64,000 bases of DNA from Mactra quadrangularis (taxonomy: Eukaryota > Mollusca > Bivalvia > Venerida > Mactridae): positions 35,726,887 to 35,790,886 of the forward strand of contig CM046299.1 in NCBI GenBank assembly GCA_025267735.1. The letters are read 5' to 3'. The translations under genes and the position numbers were made by a program. Positions 47,109 through 58,945 of the stretch are shown piece by piece (the first letter of the stretch is position 1; the number at the start of each line of letters is the position of its first letter). A model generated the notes under the pieces. That model did not search any database. It had not been told where the DNA came from and saw nothing but the letters and a program-made list of their open reading frames with translations.

Positions 47109-47469
47109 GTAAGTTTTTTATATGCCTTAATATATTTCAATTCTTTTAACTGAATTCATATGATATCAGGCATTGTCATCATTCCAATACTAGATAACAG
47201 AACACTTATATATAAATGAATCATTTGAAAAAAACAACAAGATACCAGCAGTGGTAGAACTTAAGGATACATGTAGGGGATCCTCTGCTCCAACCCCACT
47301 TGCAATACTGCTTATTTCCTCTTGAAAGACACTGACCAAGTTGTTCTACTTCACTCAGTTTAAAATGGTTACTGTAAGGAATAAATTTAGATATTTTATT
47401 GATCTGGAGTTATCGTACAGAATCGGCTGGATGTAGATGCAGACATGAACTGCGTTTTTTTTTTAAATA

Positions 47470-47675
47470 CATCCGGTAGCGCGCCAGAATTTTGGAACCT
47501 GGTGCCCGAAAGGGTGCAGGTTCTGTCCCATCCAGGGAGGTTATACCCTTCCATAAAAATTTGACAATAATGTTGAATTTCCTATAATGAATAGACAATA
47601 TGAAGAAGTATCCGGCCTTGTGGAAGGGTAGGTGAGTACTTGTTATTGATAATGATCCAGGGAAGCTAGGTTTTT
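47470..47675 (+). repeat. tRNA-derived SINE, family S1, old partial copy
   Basis: GGTAGCGCGCCAGAATTTTG, GGAGGTTATACCCTTCCATA and CCGGCCTTGTGGAAGGGTAG match the S1 copies. The extreme 5' head and 3' tail are lost. Confidence 0.8.
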
Positions 47676-48825
47676 GCTGCTACTGAAGATGCAAAGTTTA
47701 GTTGAATAAAAATAATTTATCCTACCCCAAAGAGATCTTTTAGAAGGAAAATCTATTGACCAAATAAACCTATCTTTATTCGGCACCGTTGCTTTATTCG
47801 GCAGTCACATTACTACGCATTGACAGACTACTTTTCTGCATAATCATAACATTAGGCATCAAAAGCGGATGCGTTTTACTCTTTTAACGACAACCTTACA
47901 AATATATTGTACACAAAATAATCTTATGAAGGGATTATACAAAAAATTTCAATATAAATCTTTAAATTCACTTACTTCATCATTCAAATTTAACAAAAAC
48001 TCAATAGTCGACGACGTACAGTGCTTAACTCCTAAATTTGCGTTTAAAATCTTTCTGTGTATAAGTTGACGAATATCCAGCCATTATACAGCAAATACAT
48101 ACGTTGACTATTGTTTTTCAAAGCCAAGCCACGCTTAAATTAAATATAATGAAACTGGCTTCAAAAATCATCATCGTCATTCACGACACAGGCCGTCTTA
48201 GCCATTTTCTGAAAATTGTTGGACATCTTTCAGCATCGCTGGCTCGCTTCGGGTGTATTTCCCTTAACAATCCTTTCATCCAAATATCATATCGCCTATT
48301 TAAAGTTTGAATAACAAATTATCCTGATAATATTGGTAAAATAAATGATAAATAATAGTAAACGCGTCAATGACGAATCCTACAAACGTTCTGAAAAAAA
48401 TAATATTTGTTCTGATAACAATGGGTTAAACCAATGTTATGTCAATTTTAACACTGCATTTTAATTTGGTTAAACCAACTGGATGCCCATACCAAATTAT
48501 AGAGTGAACAAAAGTTGGATCTTTAATGTTGGGCACTTAACTGGAACAACACAATTCAAACCTTGTGTTTTAATAGTAACTAGGCAAGCCAATTTGATAA
48601 CAAGAAAGTGTAATTATAAAGATATCATTAGTTCTATTCGTGGGCATCAATCTTGGAGCTTAGTCATGAAATAATTATCACCTAAATTTTATTGTGTTAT
48701 TCAAAACTATTCAATTATTTTAGTTTTTTATGTTAAAATATTATTGCATTTGTTCAAATTAACATAATCCTAGTGTTAGATTCAATTTAGTTACCACTTA
48801 AATCAAAGTAAATACCTGTTGTATA
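47676..48825. other. No gene recognised; small SINE S2 scrap
   Basis: 48610-48672 resembles part of the S2 body (CTTGGAGCTTAGTCATGAAA). Other short frames show no motif. Confidence 0.35.
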
Positions 48826-49132
48826 AAGACTGCGCTTGTGTTTGTGGATCAAGATATGGTGTCAAAAGCCACCTCCTCCTACCATACCCACTATCAACTA
48901 CTAGATATCCTCCTCGCACAATACCATTTTCAAACATTCTGAAGAGTCCACTCTCTCTTAGCATCCTATTATTGTGGACAGAGCTGGGCCATCTAGCAAC
49001 AACATTGGAAATTTTATAAAATCCATCAAACACTACTTGAATGTTTAAACTATGCCGACCCTTCCTGTTGACATACATGTCTTCCTGCTCATTTTGTGCA
49101 ATGATGTGCCCATAAGTGCTTAGAAAGGGCAT
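48826..49132 (-). pseudogene. PIF/Harbinger transposase middle part (DDE region)
   Basis: It reads NEQEDMYVNRKGRHSLNIQV, VFDGFYKISNVVARWPSSVH, NNRMLRESGLFRMFENG and DSGYGRRRWLLTPYLDPQTQ. VNRKG.HS.N.Q...D and GDSGY....WLLTPY are hallmarks of HARBI1 transposases; the second Asp is in VVDSGY. A donor (GTATTT) follows LQQ at 48825. The first Asp (DGTH) and the C-terminus are not found nearby on this strand. Confidence 0.75.
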
Positions 49133-49188
49133 ATCACACTCACTTTTGTAAATGGCTTGTAGTTATCATACTGATTTTGATTCCCTTC

Positions 49189-49420
49189 TCATTTTGTAAA
49201 CCATCTCTTTTTCAAACTGATGTTGTGCTTGCTTTTAAGTAAGGCTATTGAAGAGTTGTCGCCATCACCTTCAAGAATTTCAACTGGTGTACCTGCTTTT
49301 GCTAAAGTCAGTACAGATTTTTTATCCCCTCTCACTCTCCATAGAACAGGCACTTCTTGTTGACCAGGGCGATGACATCTCCACCAATTACAAGTTGAAC
49401 ATTGTATGTGGCAGATTACA
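49189..49420 (-). pseudogene. MULE-like transposase fragment around the second Asp
   Basis: The minus frame reads CSTCNWWRCHRPGQQEVPVL, then LAKAGTPVEILEGDGDNSSI and ALLKSKHNISLKKR. EGDGD..S.A is typical of the second catalytic Asp of MULE-type transposases. It probably belongs with the exon at 49858-50090, which carries the first-Asp motif. Tentative. Confidence 0.45.
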
Positions 49421-49857
49421 CTTCAGAACCTTCTCCATCTTTGTCGAGCTCATTAAAATATATGTGCTGAAATTTAAACAAAACATTAGCACCAAACTGA
49501 AAATTCTAAAAAAAAATACATCATTTAAGTACTTTCTTAATATTGTTTGTACAATATAGTCAGACAGACAGTTGGGTATCGGATGCTGTAATATAATATC
49601 ACTTATCATGTTAGGTGTAAGAGAGAACTTTCCCTGTTTCATTATTTACAATGTATTTATTTGCAAACTAAGTCAGATATATTCATTTTCAAAATTATGG
49701 CTATCATCTAGAGCCAACAAACTTAATCCTAAATCATTCGTTGTGCGCTAAATTTAATAAGATAAGTCAAAATTAATTTATAAAATGGGTAATATTTCAT
49801 AATTTTGCAAATAGAAGAAGCAAAAAAGTCTCAAAACAAACAAATAACCCAGCTTAC

Positions 49858-50090
49858 ATGTAAGGCTGTCGAAGCCACGCTTTTGCCAGGCTGAATCAGC
49901 AGAGCAGGACATACCGTACCGACTCTTAGGCATGAATGTGGAGAGGTGGTTCTTTTTCATGGCTGTTTTTCTACATGTGTTATGGCCTAACAGTAGACAC
50001 TTTCGTCTATGTCTTGGTGGTGAGGGAGATGCCATTTCAGGACACTCTGTTTCATTACTTGTTGATACAAATGCAGTTTGGAAGACGGAC
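49858..50090 (-). pseudogene. MULE-like transposase exon with first-Asp motif
   Basis: Open throughout between a TTTCAG acceptor and a GTAAGC donor. It encodes PPRHRRKCLLLGHNTCRKTA, NHLSTFMPKSRYGMSCSADS and AWQKRGFDSLT. The D..W.KRG..SL block is the start of the DDE domain in MULE-like transposases of animals, where it is normally followed by G and a long RNase-H-like fold. Confidence 0.5.
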
Positions 50091-50399
50091 CTGAAATAAT
50101 TTTTAAACTGTTAGAAATATTTAAATTATTAATTGGATAAAAAGGTATATGTAACTGAAAAATTTACAAGAAACATCAATTAATAACCTTTCTGACTGCC
50201 TGATTTGACAAGATGCAGTGCCACCAAAAGTTTGGAGACAAAACAAATTGCCATTGTTTTCAATTTTGATGATTATTTTTGTATAATCATAAGTTTAATA
50301 CATTTAAGTATTGTTTGTGACAATAAGCATGTTTGAGTTAGGTTCATGAAGAGTTTGATCCTTGTTATAATCCATGTTCATATTATTGGTATTTTTCAG

Positions 50400-51776
50400 A
50401 ATTATTTAGAAGAAAATAATGTCGGCATGCTGTTAGGTGACAGTGGCTTTCCACTGAAACGATACCTGCTGGCACTTAAAGCAATCCAACAAGACAGCAG
50501 AATAGAACTTTAATTCACACCACAGCAGGGGAGAATGGTGACAGAAAGATCAGTTGGACTATTGAAATCCCAGTTCTGGTAATATGTTCAGGATATATTA
50601 TTTTCCACAAGTTTGAAAAATGCATGTATCATCAAACGTTCAGGCCAATTACTTTAAATCAAGATTATTATCAAAAACGTTTATAATGATATTAAAGTCA
50701 ATACCTAGGGCTGCAACAATATACCAGTATACCGGATTATTGCAATACGCAGCTGCGACGATACGTAAGAATTTAACGTACCGGTTTTGGGGAATTTTTT
50801 ATTTCATCAGAAAATGTAGTAAATCGTCATTTATCACTGGTTCATAGATTGAATATCTACGTTCAAGTAATTTAAACGATCAGAGCTAGTTTGTTTGTAC
50901 AGGTATTTGCAAAACATTCATGTTTTTCACAGCTAGGCATTTTATATGCAAAACCTTAGTGTAGCACTTATTGATCCGACAGAGTCTAGACCATATTATG
51001 CCATAATGCTAATCATTAAAAGGATTTAATTAATTCTAAATGATATGTACTCAATAAACAAAAAGGAAATTCATTTATACAGCTTCATAATTATGCTCTT
51101 GTAAGTCGGTCATAACAGTCATAACAGTCACGTATAAGGACCCTAAAACTTAATAAGTTGTTTAAGGCAGAGGGATTATACCGGCACCTTTTGTTTGCGT
51201 GTTGCAATATATCGCGCTACGTACTGCGATACGGAGCTTGCGTATTGCAATATATCATGGTACGTATTGCAATACGAAGCTTGCGTATTGCAATATATCG
51301 CGGTACGCTTCTGGCGTATTGTGACAGCCCTACCAAGACCTTAACATAGATAAGGTTAAACTGATAAAAACTGTATCCATAATATGATTTTTTCAATTAT
51401 ACATGTGGTTGTCAAAAATGATAGTAGAAAGAAATATTAGCTAATTGCAAGATTGAGATATAAATGATACATCAATTAAAAAAAGTCTGATCTGAATAAC
51501 TAAGATTTAATTCACATGAAAATTAAATGGTAGTGTTTTTTTATTATTATTTACAGTTGTCTACACAGAACAGGTGGTGCCTTGCCATTTGCACCTGGAA
51601 AATGTGGTCAAGTTGTGACAGCTTGCATGAGATTGCACAACTTGTGCAGTACCAATAACATTGACATGCCATTTGAAGAACTAGACATTAATGATGATGG
51701 TGATCATCAAAATGATGATGTTACAGATGATGTTCATCTAAAACATATCCGTGAAAATATCATAAACTTGTTTTAA
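50400..51776 (+). pseudogene. PIF/Harbinger transposase C-terminal part, two exons
   Basis: Exon 50400-50578 encodes NYLEENNVGMLLGDSGFPLK and RYLL, then an in-frame TAA, then RMVTERSVGLLKSQFW (usual ..R..VE..FG.LK.RF, with the catalytic Glu). Exon 51557-51776 continues in phase as CLHRTGGALPFAPGKCGQVV and TACMRLHNLCSTNNIDMPFE, ending in an acidic tail. This is a different copy from 48826-49132 and on the opposite strand. The intron contains a hAT-like MITE. Confidence 0.75.
50706..51332. mobile_element. hAT-like MITE, 627 bp, in the Harbinger intron
   Basis: Ends TAGGGCTGCAACAATATACC and the complement of TAGGGCTGTCACAATACGCC. Flanking 8-mers TCAATACC (50698-50705) and CCAAGACC (51333-51340) match at 6 of 8 positions, as for an aged 8-bp duplication. 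About three tandem units of CTTGCGTATTGCAATATATC lie near the right end. Confidence 0.75.
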
Positions 51777-52205
51777 AATGAGTCCTTAAAGGGATATGAA
51801 GGCAAATGACTGCCAAAAGTATTCATAAGGATATCAAGAATGATGAGACTGGTCTTGATTCATTAATACTCATGCTTATCTAATGGAAATTTGAATTGGA
51901 CATAAAAAGTGTGCTAATTGCGTGACATAGATGATGCAAACAAGTTATGTGTCAGAACAAGTTCGTCACGGAATATTATGATGAGAAAAGCGTCACGGAA
52001 TATTATGATGAGAAAAAGTCACCTGAACATGAACTTAGATCGAAAGAGAACAGATCTAAATTAGCGAGTAGGCGAGCAGAAAGTTTTAGATCGGGTTTTA
52101 TCATATTGCAAAGATGTAAACTTTATTCCAAAATCGTACTAATGGAACATGAAAATGCAATTGAAAATGTTCAACAGTAACGGCACTTACATGCATGATT
52201 TTCTA
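51777..52205. other. No gene recognised
   Basis: Contains a short direct repeat CGTCACGGAATATTATGATG (twice, about 51964-52015). Nothing else recognised. Confidence 0.35.
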
Positions 52206-52397
52206 TTAGGAATTTTCCAGTTTGTTTGGGTTTTACGGCGCACCAACACAAAAAGGTCATATCGCGCCGAATGCAATCAATGATACTATCAATTCAAGCG
52301 AAACTAATGATGTTATGCTTTAAATCTTATAATATATATTTAATTCCTTCAATAAGTTAAGTACAGCATATGATGGTACGGACTCGAAAAGTTCTTA
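52206..52397 (-). mobile_element. LINE 3' end fragment
   Basis: Minus-strand hairpin tail TTTTACGGCGCACCAACACA and terminal LINE codons; homology stops near GTTCTTAATTTGAAG. Confidence 0.8.
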
Positions 52398-52563
52398 ATT
52401 TGAAGAGTAACCGGAACCATCCGAATAAGTTTAAATGCGCATGCGTCAAAATCGCAGAGACTAAACAAACGTACCATTTCACAGGAATAGTACGATGGCG
52501 TTAGTAAGACGGTCATAAAGTAAATCGTACCTAAGTCGAACATCTAAATCGTACGATAAGATC

Positions 52564-52773
52564 TTGGAAAATAGTACGATGTTTAGTAAGACGACTCCCA
52601 CCCCCTGGACTGGGACTTTTGTTTGTTTGGCTGATAATGAACAGACTAAAGTTCCAGGTCATGTACAGAAAGTGTGCTTGCAAAAGTCAGACCTGCGTGT
52701 TCGAAAAACAACTTTTGATTCTGAAGCAACTGAAGCAGATGTAGATCCTGTTTTGACTGGTGAAAAAACTTGA
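52564..52773 (+). other. Unidentified open frame, possible coding remnant
   Basis: It reads VCLADNEQTKVPGHVQKVCL and TTFDSEATEADVDPVL; a neighbouring frame then gives EGCGGYELLHCASNCISLSK. The composition is protein-like but no family is recognised, and the change of frame suggests decay. Confidence 0.25.
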
Positions 52774-53023
52774 AGGCTGCGGAGGTTATGAACTTTTACA
52801 TTGTGCATCCAACTGTATAAGTCTGTCAAAGATAAATGTTAGTTGGGATGTTAAAAGTTTAATAAGTGTTATTGGTTTGTTTGTTTGTTTGTTTGGGTTT
52901 TACGGCGCACCAACACAGAAAGGTCACATCGCGCCGAAAGCTATTAATGATACTAATAATTCAAACTATATTAATGATGTAAAAAACTATATCTTATTAT
53001 AAACATTTATTTCTTTCAAAAAG

Positions 53024-54332
53024 TTAAGTATAGCATGGTACAGATTCAAAAAAATCTTTAAGTGAGTTTACTTTAAAATGTTTGTCACGAATGTATTTAA
53101 GATCCTGACAGTCAAAGAGAACGTGTTTTACATTGAAATGCTCGTCACATTGTATGCATTTAGGTGCTTCTTCTCTTTTGAGAAGGTATGAATGTGTTAA
53201 TCTAGTATGACCAATTCTACATCGCGAAATTACTATTTGATCTCTACGATTAGAATATATAATTGACGAAGATGAATTAAGGGTTGGCTTTATGTCATGT
53301 AATTTATAAAAAAATTGCATTGTTCCACAACGCTTGCCATTTTGATTTAATTAACGTGTTTATTGAACATTTGAAGTCACTACTTGGCAATTTGATATCC
53401 ACTGGTTGAAGGTTTAAAGATTCTTTGGCCAGAATATCAACTTTTTCATTTCCTTGTATACCAACATGGCTTGGTATCCAGCAGAGGTGTACTGTTTTAG
53501 ATTTTAAAATTTCATGCACTTTCAATTCGATACTTTTAATAAGAATATTGTCTGAAGTACGATTTTTTATGGCCAATGATACAGATACAGAATCTGAAAA
53601 AACGATAAAATTCCTATTAATACTATCTGATATGTATGATAAAGCAAGATCTATTGCTTTGACTTCAGCTGTAAATATGGATGCCTGGTCAGGCAATAGT
53701 ATTCTTGCAACAAAAGAATTTCCATATGCAGTGCAACCAACTTTGTTTCCATCTTTAGATCCGTCAGTAAATAAATGTGTACTATCTTTGTATGTTTCTA
53801 AGATGTTAACGAATTCCGATTTAAAGGCCTCTGGGCTGGTAATAGATTTACGTAAGTTTGACAAATCAATGTTAACGTTTGGTATGTTGTAGGTCCAAGG
53901 AGGGACATTTACATCAAAGTTCTGTAGAACGGTAGAGGTGTTAATATCAAGCATTTCTAAGTCGTTTTTAACGCGCAGGCCAAATGGTTTAATTTCGTTT
54001 GGTTTGTTGTCTAATTTATCAATGTAATTTGGTTGAAAAACAACTTTTCGCGCCGGGTTACTATTGTTAGAAGATATTCGAGTTGCGTATTGTAATGAAA
54101 GCTTTTGTCGACGTAATTTTAATGATGGCTTGTTAGCTTCAACATAAAGACTTTCAACAGGTGAAGTTTTAAATGCACCAAGGGCGATACGTAAGCCCTG
54201 GTTATGAATCGTATCAAGCATTTGCAAGTACGATTTACGTGCTGATCCATACACAATTGACCCATAATCTAGTTTTGAACGAACAAGACTTCTGTATAAT
54301 TTAAGTAGTGTACGAATCAGCTCGCAAATCAT
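53024..54332 (-). pseudogene. ORF2 C-terminus of the outer LINE, frameshifted
   Basis: Two frames: 53304-54332 (RT end plus RNase H, with LFTDGSKDGNKVGC, FSDSVSVSLAIKN and WIPSHVGIQGNEKVDILA) and 53024-53320 (C-terminus with CIQCDEHFNVKHVLFDC). They change frame near 53310. All four RNase H acidic residues are present. The 5' end of the long frame at 54308-54332 runs into the inner LINE. Confidence 0.8.
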
Positions 54333-55579
54333 ACTTACAAATACTAGATACTATACACAACCAGGGCTTACGTATTGCCCTTGGTGCTTTTAAAACTTCA
54401 CCTATAGAAAGTCTGTATGTTGAAGCTAACGAACCATCACTAAAATTACGTCGTCAAAAACTTTCATTACAATACGCAACTCGTATATCTGCTAACAAAA
54501 GAAATCCGGCGCGAAATGTTATTTTTAAACCTGATTACACCAGCAAATTTGAAAATAAACCAAATGAAATCAAACCTTTTGGCCTACGCTTTAAAAACGA
54601 CTTAGAAATGCTAAACATAAACACTTTGTCTGTGATACAAAACTTAGATGAAAATATCCCCCCTTGGACCTACAACATTCCAGACGTCAATACTGACTTA
54701 TCAACTTTTCGTAAATCTTTCACTAGTCCTGAAGCTTTTAAATCTGAATTTGTAAACATCTTGGAAAAATACAAAGATTTTACTCATTTATTTACCGACG
54801 GTTCCAAAGATGGAAACAAAGTTGGTTGCGCCGCATACGGAAACTCTTTCGTTGCAAGAATGCGACTGCCTGACAAAGCATCTATATTTACTGCCGAAAT
54901 AAAAGCAATTGATCTGGCTTTAACATACATATCAAATAGTATAAATAACAAGTTTATTATTTTCTCAGATTCTCTATCTGTATTACTAGCGATTAAAAAT
55001 CGCAGTTCAGACAATAATCTTATTAAAAGTATCGAGTTAAAATTACATGATATTTTAAAATCTAAAATAGTACACCTCTGCAGGATACCAAGTCATATTG
55101 GTATACATGGAAATGAAAAAGTTGACATCCTTGCTAAAGAATCTTTAAACCTTCAACCAGTAGATCTAAAATTACCAAGCAGTGACTTCAAGTGTTCGAT
55201 CAATTCGTTAATTAAGTCGAATTGGCAAACAGTATGGAACAACGCTATTTTTAATAAGTTACATGAAATAAAGCAAACCCTTGATTCATCTCTATCAATA
55301 AAATTTTCTAATCGCCGAGATCAAATTGTTATTACGCGATGTAGAATAGGTCATACTAGATTAACACATTCATACCTTCTCAAGGGAGAGGAAGCACCTG
55401 AATGTATACCATGTAACGAGCATTTCAATATCAAACACATTCTCATTAATTGTCAGGATCTCAAAAACATCCGTGATAAATATTTTAAGGTTGGCTCACT
55501 TAGAGAACTTTTTGATAATATCCCGTCACATGTGATACTTAACTTTTTGAAAGAGATAAATGTATATGATAAAATATAG
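54308..55579 (+). CDS. ORF2 C-terminus of the inner LINE, 423 codons
   Basis: Uninterrupted frame from the RT end through RNase H (THLFTDGSKDG; FTAEIKAIDLAL; IFSDSLSVLLAI; IPSHIGIHGNEKVDILA) to CIPCNEHFNIKHILINC and the stop. Diverged from the copies at 41433 and 53024 (for example LCRIPSH for LCWIPSH), so it comes from a separate source. No complete reverse transcriptase, so not autonomous. Confidence 0.85.
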   Translation: MYESARKSYLQILDTIHNQGLRIALGAFKTSPIESLYVEANEPSLKLRRQKLSLQYATRISANKRNPARNVIFKPDYTSKFENKPNEIKPFGLRFKNDLEMLNINTLSVIQNLDENIPPWTYNIPDVNTDLSTFRKSFTSPEAFKSEFVNILEKYKDFTHLFTDGSKDGNKVGCAAYGNSFVARMRLPDKASIFTAEIKAIDLALTYISNSINNKFIIFSDSLSVLLAIKNRSSDNNLIKSIELKLHDILKSKIVHLCRIPSHIGIHGNEKVDILAKESLNLQPVDLKLPSSDFKCSINSLIKSNWQTVWNNAIFNKLHEIKQTLDSSLSIKFSNRRDQIVITRCRIGHTRLTHSYLLKGEEAPECIPCNEHFNIKHILINCQDLKNIRDKYFKVGSLRELFDNIPSHVILNFLKEINVYDKI

Positions 55580-55686
55580 GGATAAGGATCACTTTCATCA
55601 ATTGAATTAATAGTGTCATTATTTGTTTCGGCGCGATATGACCTTTCTGTGTTGGTGCGCCGTAAAACCCAAACAAACAAACAAAC
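54308..55686 (+). mobile_element. RNase-H LINE (inner copy), inserted head to head in the outer one
   Basis: It begins within the codons for VYESARKSYLQ and ends in CAAACAAACAAAC. AAGTA at 54303-54307 and 55687-55691 is the apparent short target duplication. The resulting 1.4-kb arms form a large inverted repeat of diverged sequence. Confidence 0.85.
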
Positions 55687-55723
55687 AAGTAATGTTTGGG
55701 AATCAGATCCCAAGTGTTATTGG

Positions 55724-57684
55724 AGCACGAAGCAAAATTTGTTAGTCGCTAGTACTTCTATGTTGATCTGGCTATTGTTCAATGAGCAAATGTCCTAACA
55801 CAATGTTTTCCAACTGATTAATGTATGCCAGACTGGTTGGAACGATGCTAATTTAGCATCGTTCCAATGGTAACAAGTAAGTATAAGATTACTCTTTTCA
55901 CGCTTCAACAATTTTCAACATAGACTAAGAGGCGAAGTTCAAGCGTGAAACTCATTAACATGTCATTTAAACGTAATACAACGCTGGCTTGTGTTGTCGT
56001 TCTTGAAACTCTTCAGGAAAAGGGAAGTTACTCTCAGGAGATATAAATTTTGCAATGGAGACGGGACAACTCAACCCGTAGACAACTCAACCCGTGACAA
56101 CTGCAATGATTACTTGTCGGAGTAAAAAATGGCCTACGATGTTTTTGACAATGCATGTTATATGCGTAACATAATTACATCATTCGATAGTAATAAACAA
56201 TATTAAATGATCGTATTATATTAAGCAGTGGCTTGTGTTACGGTACCGTAACTCTTGACCAAGGTTCTAGAGTTACGGAAGTACCGTAACTGTAGACAAC
56301 CCTCACAGGGTTAGCTAGAGTTACGGAAGTCAAATAACATGCGTATGTTTCAACTTTTAAACGTCGAAAAACTTGTTTAAATTCATTATTACTCGAAATA
56401 AACAAATATTTACCGACATGACTTATCCAATTGTTATTACACCCGCCATTTTGGATATGACTATTACACTTACCGGATGTTTAATATACGGCGCTATGAC
56501 GTTGTCGTCTTCAAAGTGTCACATTAAAAGTTTACTTGAGCGATTTTAAGTTATGGAGTTTGATTATAATTTGGAATGAATATGTAGAAGTGATTACGGA
56601 ATTTTAAACAAATATTTATAGGAAATAGACGATTCTTAGAGTAATTTTAATTGTGAATAAATTGCAAAAGCAAAACGTTAATTTGACTTAAAAATCGTGA
56701 ACAAAAATGGGAATGTAGCTTGATGCAAAAGAGCTTAAGTACTCGGGGGAAAACCTTAAATGAATTGTAAGAAAGTCGATGTTTTTGTGAAAAGTTTCAG
56801 GTTGTCATTCTACACCAAATCTTTAAAATTTTAACGAAAATATTAACGATCTCGTTAAAAAATACCCATTGATAACCAAAATGAGAAGTTGTCAGCTCCT
56901 TTTGGTTTAAGAAATAGTCCAGAATAATGTTTGGTTTTTGGTGAGATCGCTGCTGTACATGACCCTATAATGTGTTGATGAAAATTAATTCTTTGACTGG
57001 TTTATTTTGTTTGATAAAGTAAGATAAACCTTGCCATGAGCAAACCACTTGACAAATCTGTTAATTGATACTTAATACATTATTTTATATATAGATAATA
57101 TACATAATAATATATTCTTTAATCAAAAAATAAGTTCAGGACATCGTTCCTCCAGCACTCCAGTGCTTTGATTTGTTTATTATGTCTGGCCACAAATAAT
57201 TTTGGTCTCGCCTTGGACAAGGATTTATAGTACCAGATATTGATACTGGTTAATATTGACTGGTTGTTAGTTCTGGGTAAAAAATTGGCTTAACTTAGAC
57301 TCAACAGTGACATTTATTAGTATCTGTGGTAAAATACTACGAGGGTATAAAGGTTAATCAAAATTTATAGATGTTGAATTTAAATAATTTACGAAATTTG
57401 TTCCAACAAAGCTCTTTCTACTTTTAGGTGGAATGACCATTCGAAGCATAGCTGAACGCTTTGGTATAAAGTGCCTCGAGTTTTCATGTACTTCAAGCAG
57501 TAAAATTGACAGTGACAATGATGTTGCCATGATAATCTTAACAGAAACAAATGCAAAGCAGTAATTGTTTCCAGATAATGATGGCTAGGGGCAGAAGTTT
57601 GTTTTCAAAACGAAAAACTTTAAGGTGAATGTTTCAGTATACTAATCTACAGTATATTATACATATTTAACTTTTCATTTTGAA
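55724..57684. other. No gene recognised; includes one perfect short palindrome
   Basis: 55837-55867 is a 31-bp palindrome (TTGGAACGATGCTAA, T, complement). 56235-56335 has several GAGTTACGGAAGT motifs in both orientations. The rest is AT-rich and without recognised coding sequence. Confidence 0.4.
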
Positions 57685-57697
57685 TTCTTGTACTGAT

Positions 57698-57985
57698 TTA
57701 TTTATTTATTGGATTTAACGCCGTATCAACACAATTTAGGTCATTTTACGGCGTCCAGCGCACCTAACCAAGCTTTCCTGGACCATTGTCTATAACCAGT
57801 ACTCACCAACCCTTCCACAAGGCCGGAAACTTCTCCATATTATCTAACCAATGGAGGAAAATCGACATTATTGTCAAATTTTCATGGAAGGGTATAACCT
57901 CCCCGGGTGGGATTCGAACCCACACCCCCTCGGGCACGAGTATCCAAATCCCGACGCGCTACCAACTGCGCTATCGACCCGGGTT
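57698..57985 (-). repeat. tRNA-derived SINE, family S1, full minus copy
   Basis: A 13-bp duplication TTCTTGTACTGAT lies at 57685-57697 and 57986-57998. On the minus strand: head with TAGCGCAGTTGGTAGCGCG and GGGTTCGAATCCC (B box), body, then ATGACCTAAATTGTGTTGAT, ACGGCGTTAAATCC and (AATA)n. Confidence 0.95.
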
Positions 57986-58109
57986 TTCTTGTACTGATAT
58001 TTAATCAAATATTATAAAATGGCAATGACTGTCAATTTAAATAATACCTTCAATCTGACCACTATAGTTTAAATACCATATTTAGAAAAAAGTTGTTTTT
58101 TTACAGTTC

Positions 58110-58485
58110 TGGGTGCCGTTTCATCAACGTTTTCGTATCTTAAATAGTTAAGTTACGATAATATTAAGTTAAGTCAGACGTTATGAATTTCTTAAATCGT
58201 TTCATCAGCGACTTCCTAACTCTTCTATTCGTAACTTTTTGCGTACAGCGCTAATGAACCAGTCTAATAAGACGTCAGCTCCCGCGGTCCTGTCAAATCA
58301 GACGACAATCCGTAAAAAACAGTAATGGACGTAAACTCTATAAAAAGGAAAACCAACTGGTGCCATGGCAGCATCGCATGCCTAGTTGATCGGTTCACGG
58401 AAAACTATGCTTTGACAATTGGGAAGTTTGGAAAGGGTCTCACATACCAACCAAAAATAGCATTTTGGGAGGAAATCACTTCGTT
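58110..58485 (+). pseudogene. Harbinger-type Myb/SANT protein, exon 1, near an element end
   Basis: 58113 onward (GGGTGCCGTTTCATCAACG) resembles a Harbinger terminal inverted repeat. The ATG at 58325 opens MDVNSIKRKTNWCHGSIACL and then TIGKFGKGLTYQPKIAFWEE and ITSL, ending at a GTAAG donor (58486). KRK.NW...E...L.......I.GKF..G.T...K...W..I is the Myb/SANT-like module that Harbinger elements encode beside the transposase to bind their ends. No second exon is recognised before the next LINE, so it is probably truncated. Confidence 0.6.
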
Positions 58486-58937
58486 GTAAGTATCGATAGT
58501 TTTAATTAAATCGCTATTTTTACGAATTATTTATTGTATATATTCATCGTCTTATTCAAATTATTAATATTGATTTATTGAATACTAAACGTGCATTGTG
58601 AATCCTTTCGGTTTGTTATGTAGCGGTTATTTTGCTCCTTACTTTGAAATAATTTGAGTTGAAGATATAGCTCACGGTACAATGGAGTGACCTAGATACG
58701 GTCCAACTAAATACCAATAACACAATCATGTACGAGCCCAAATATAATTGTTTGAATGAAATAAAGTTTATGATGATGTAAAACTATTTTGTGTGCAAAT
58801 GTCCAACTAGAAAAGCATATTGAATCAATAGAATTTTAACTAATATGTGTAACGAAAAATACAGTATTAATATTATACAGTGGGGTTCCATGATGCTATG
58901 TTGGCAAATCGAAAGTGAAACTGAAATGGGAAAAAAA
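58486..58937. other. No gene recognised
   Basis: AT-rich DNA after the Myb/SANT exon. The minus frame at 58784-59008 has no motif. Confidence 0.35.
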
Positions 58938-58945
58938 GTTAAGGT

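Larger units (their letters stand above)
52876..55713 (-). mobile_element. RNase-H LINE (outer copy), interrupted by a second LINE
   Basis: A 10-bp duplication GTGTTATTGG lies at 52866-52875 and 55714-55723. The copy runs from its 3' (CAAA)n tail at 52876 to 54307, is interrupted by the inner LINE (54308-55686), and resumes at 55692-55713 with TAATGTTTGGGAATCAGATC-like sequence that matches 42759-42780 of the complete copy. 5'-truncated inside the reverse transcriptase. Confidence 0.9.

Noticed and set aside
57885..57985. Possible tRNA gene on the minus strand
   Set aside because: A and B boxes are good, but it is the head of a full SINE with a 13-bp target duplication and the same body as other copies.
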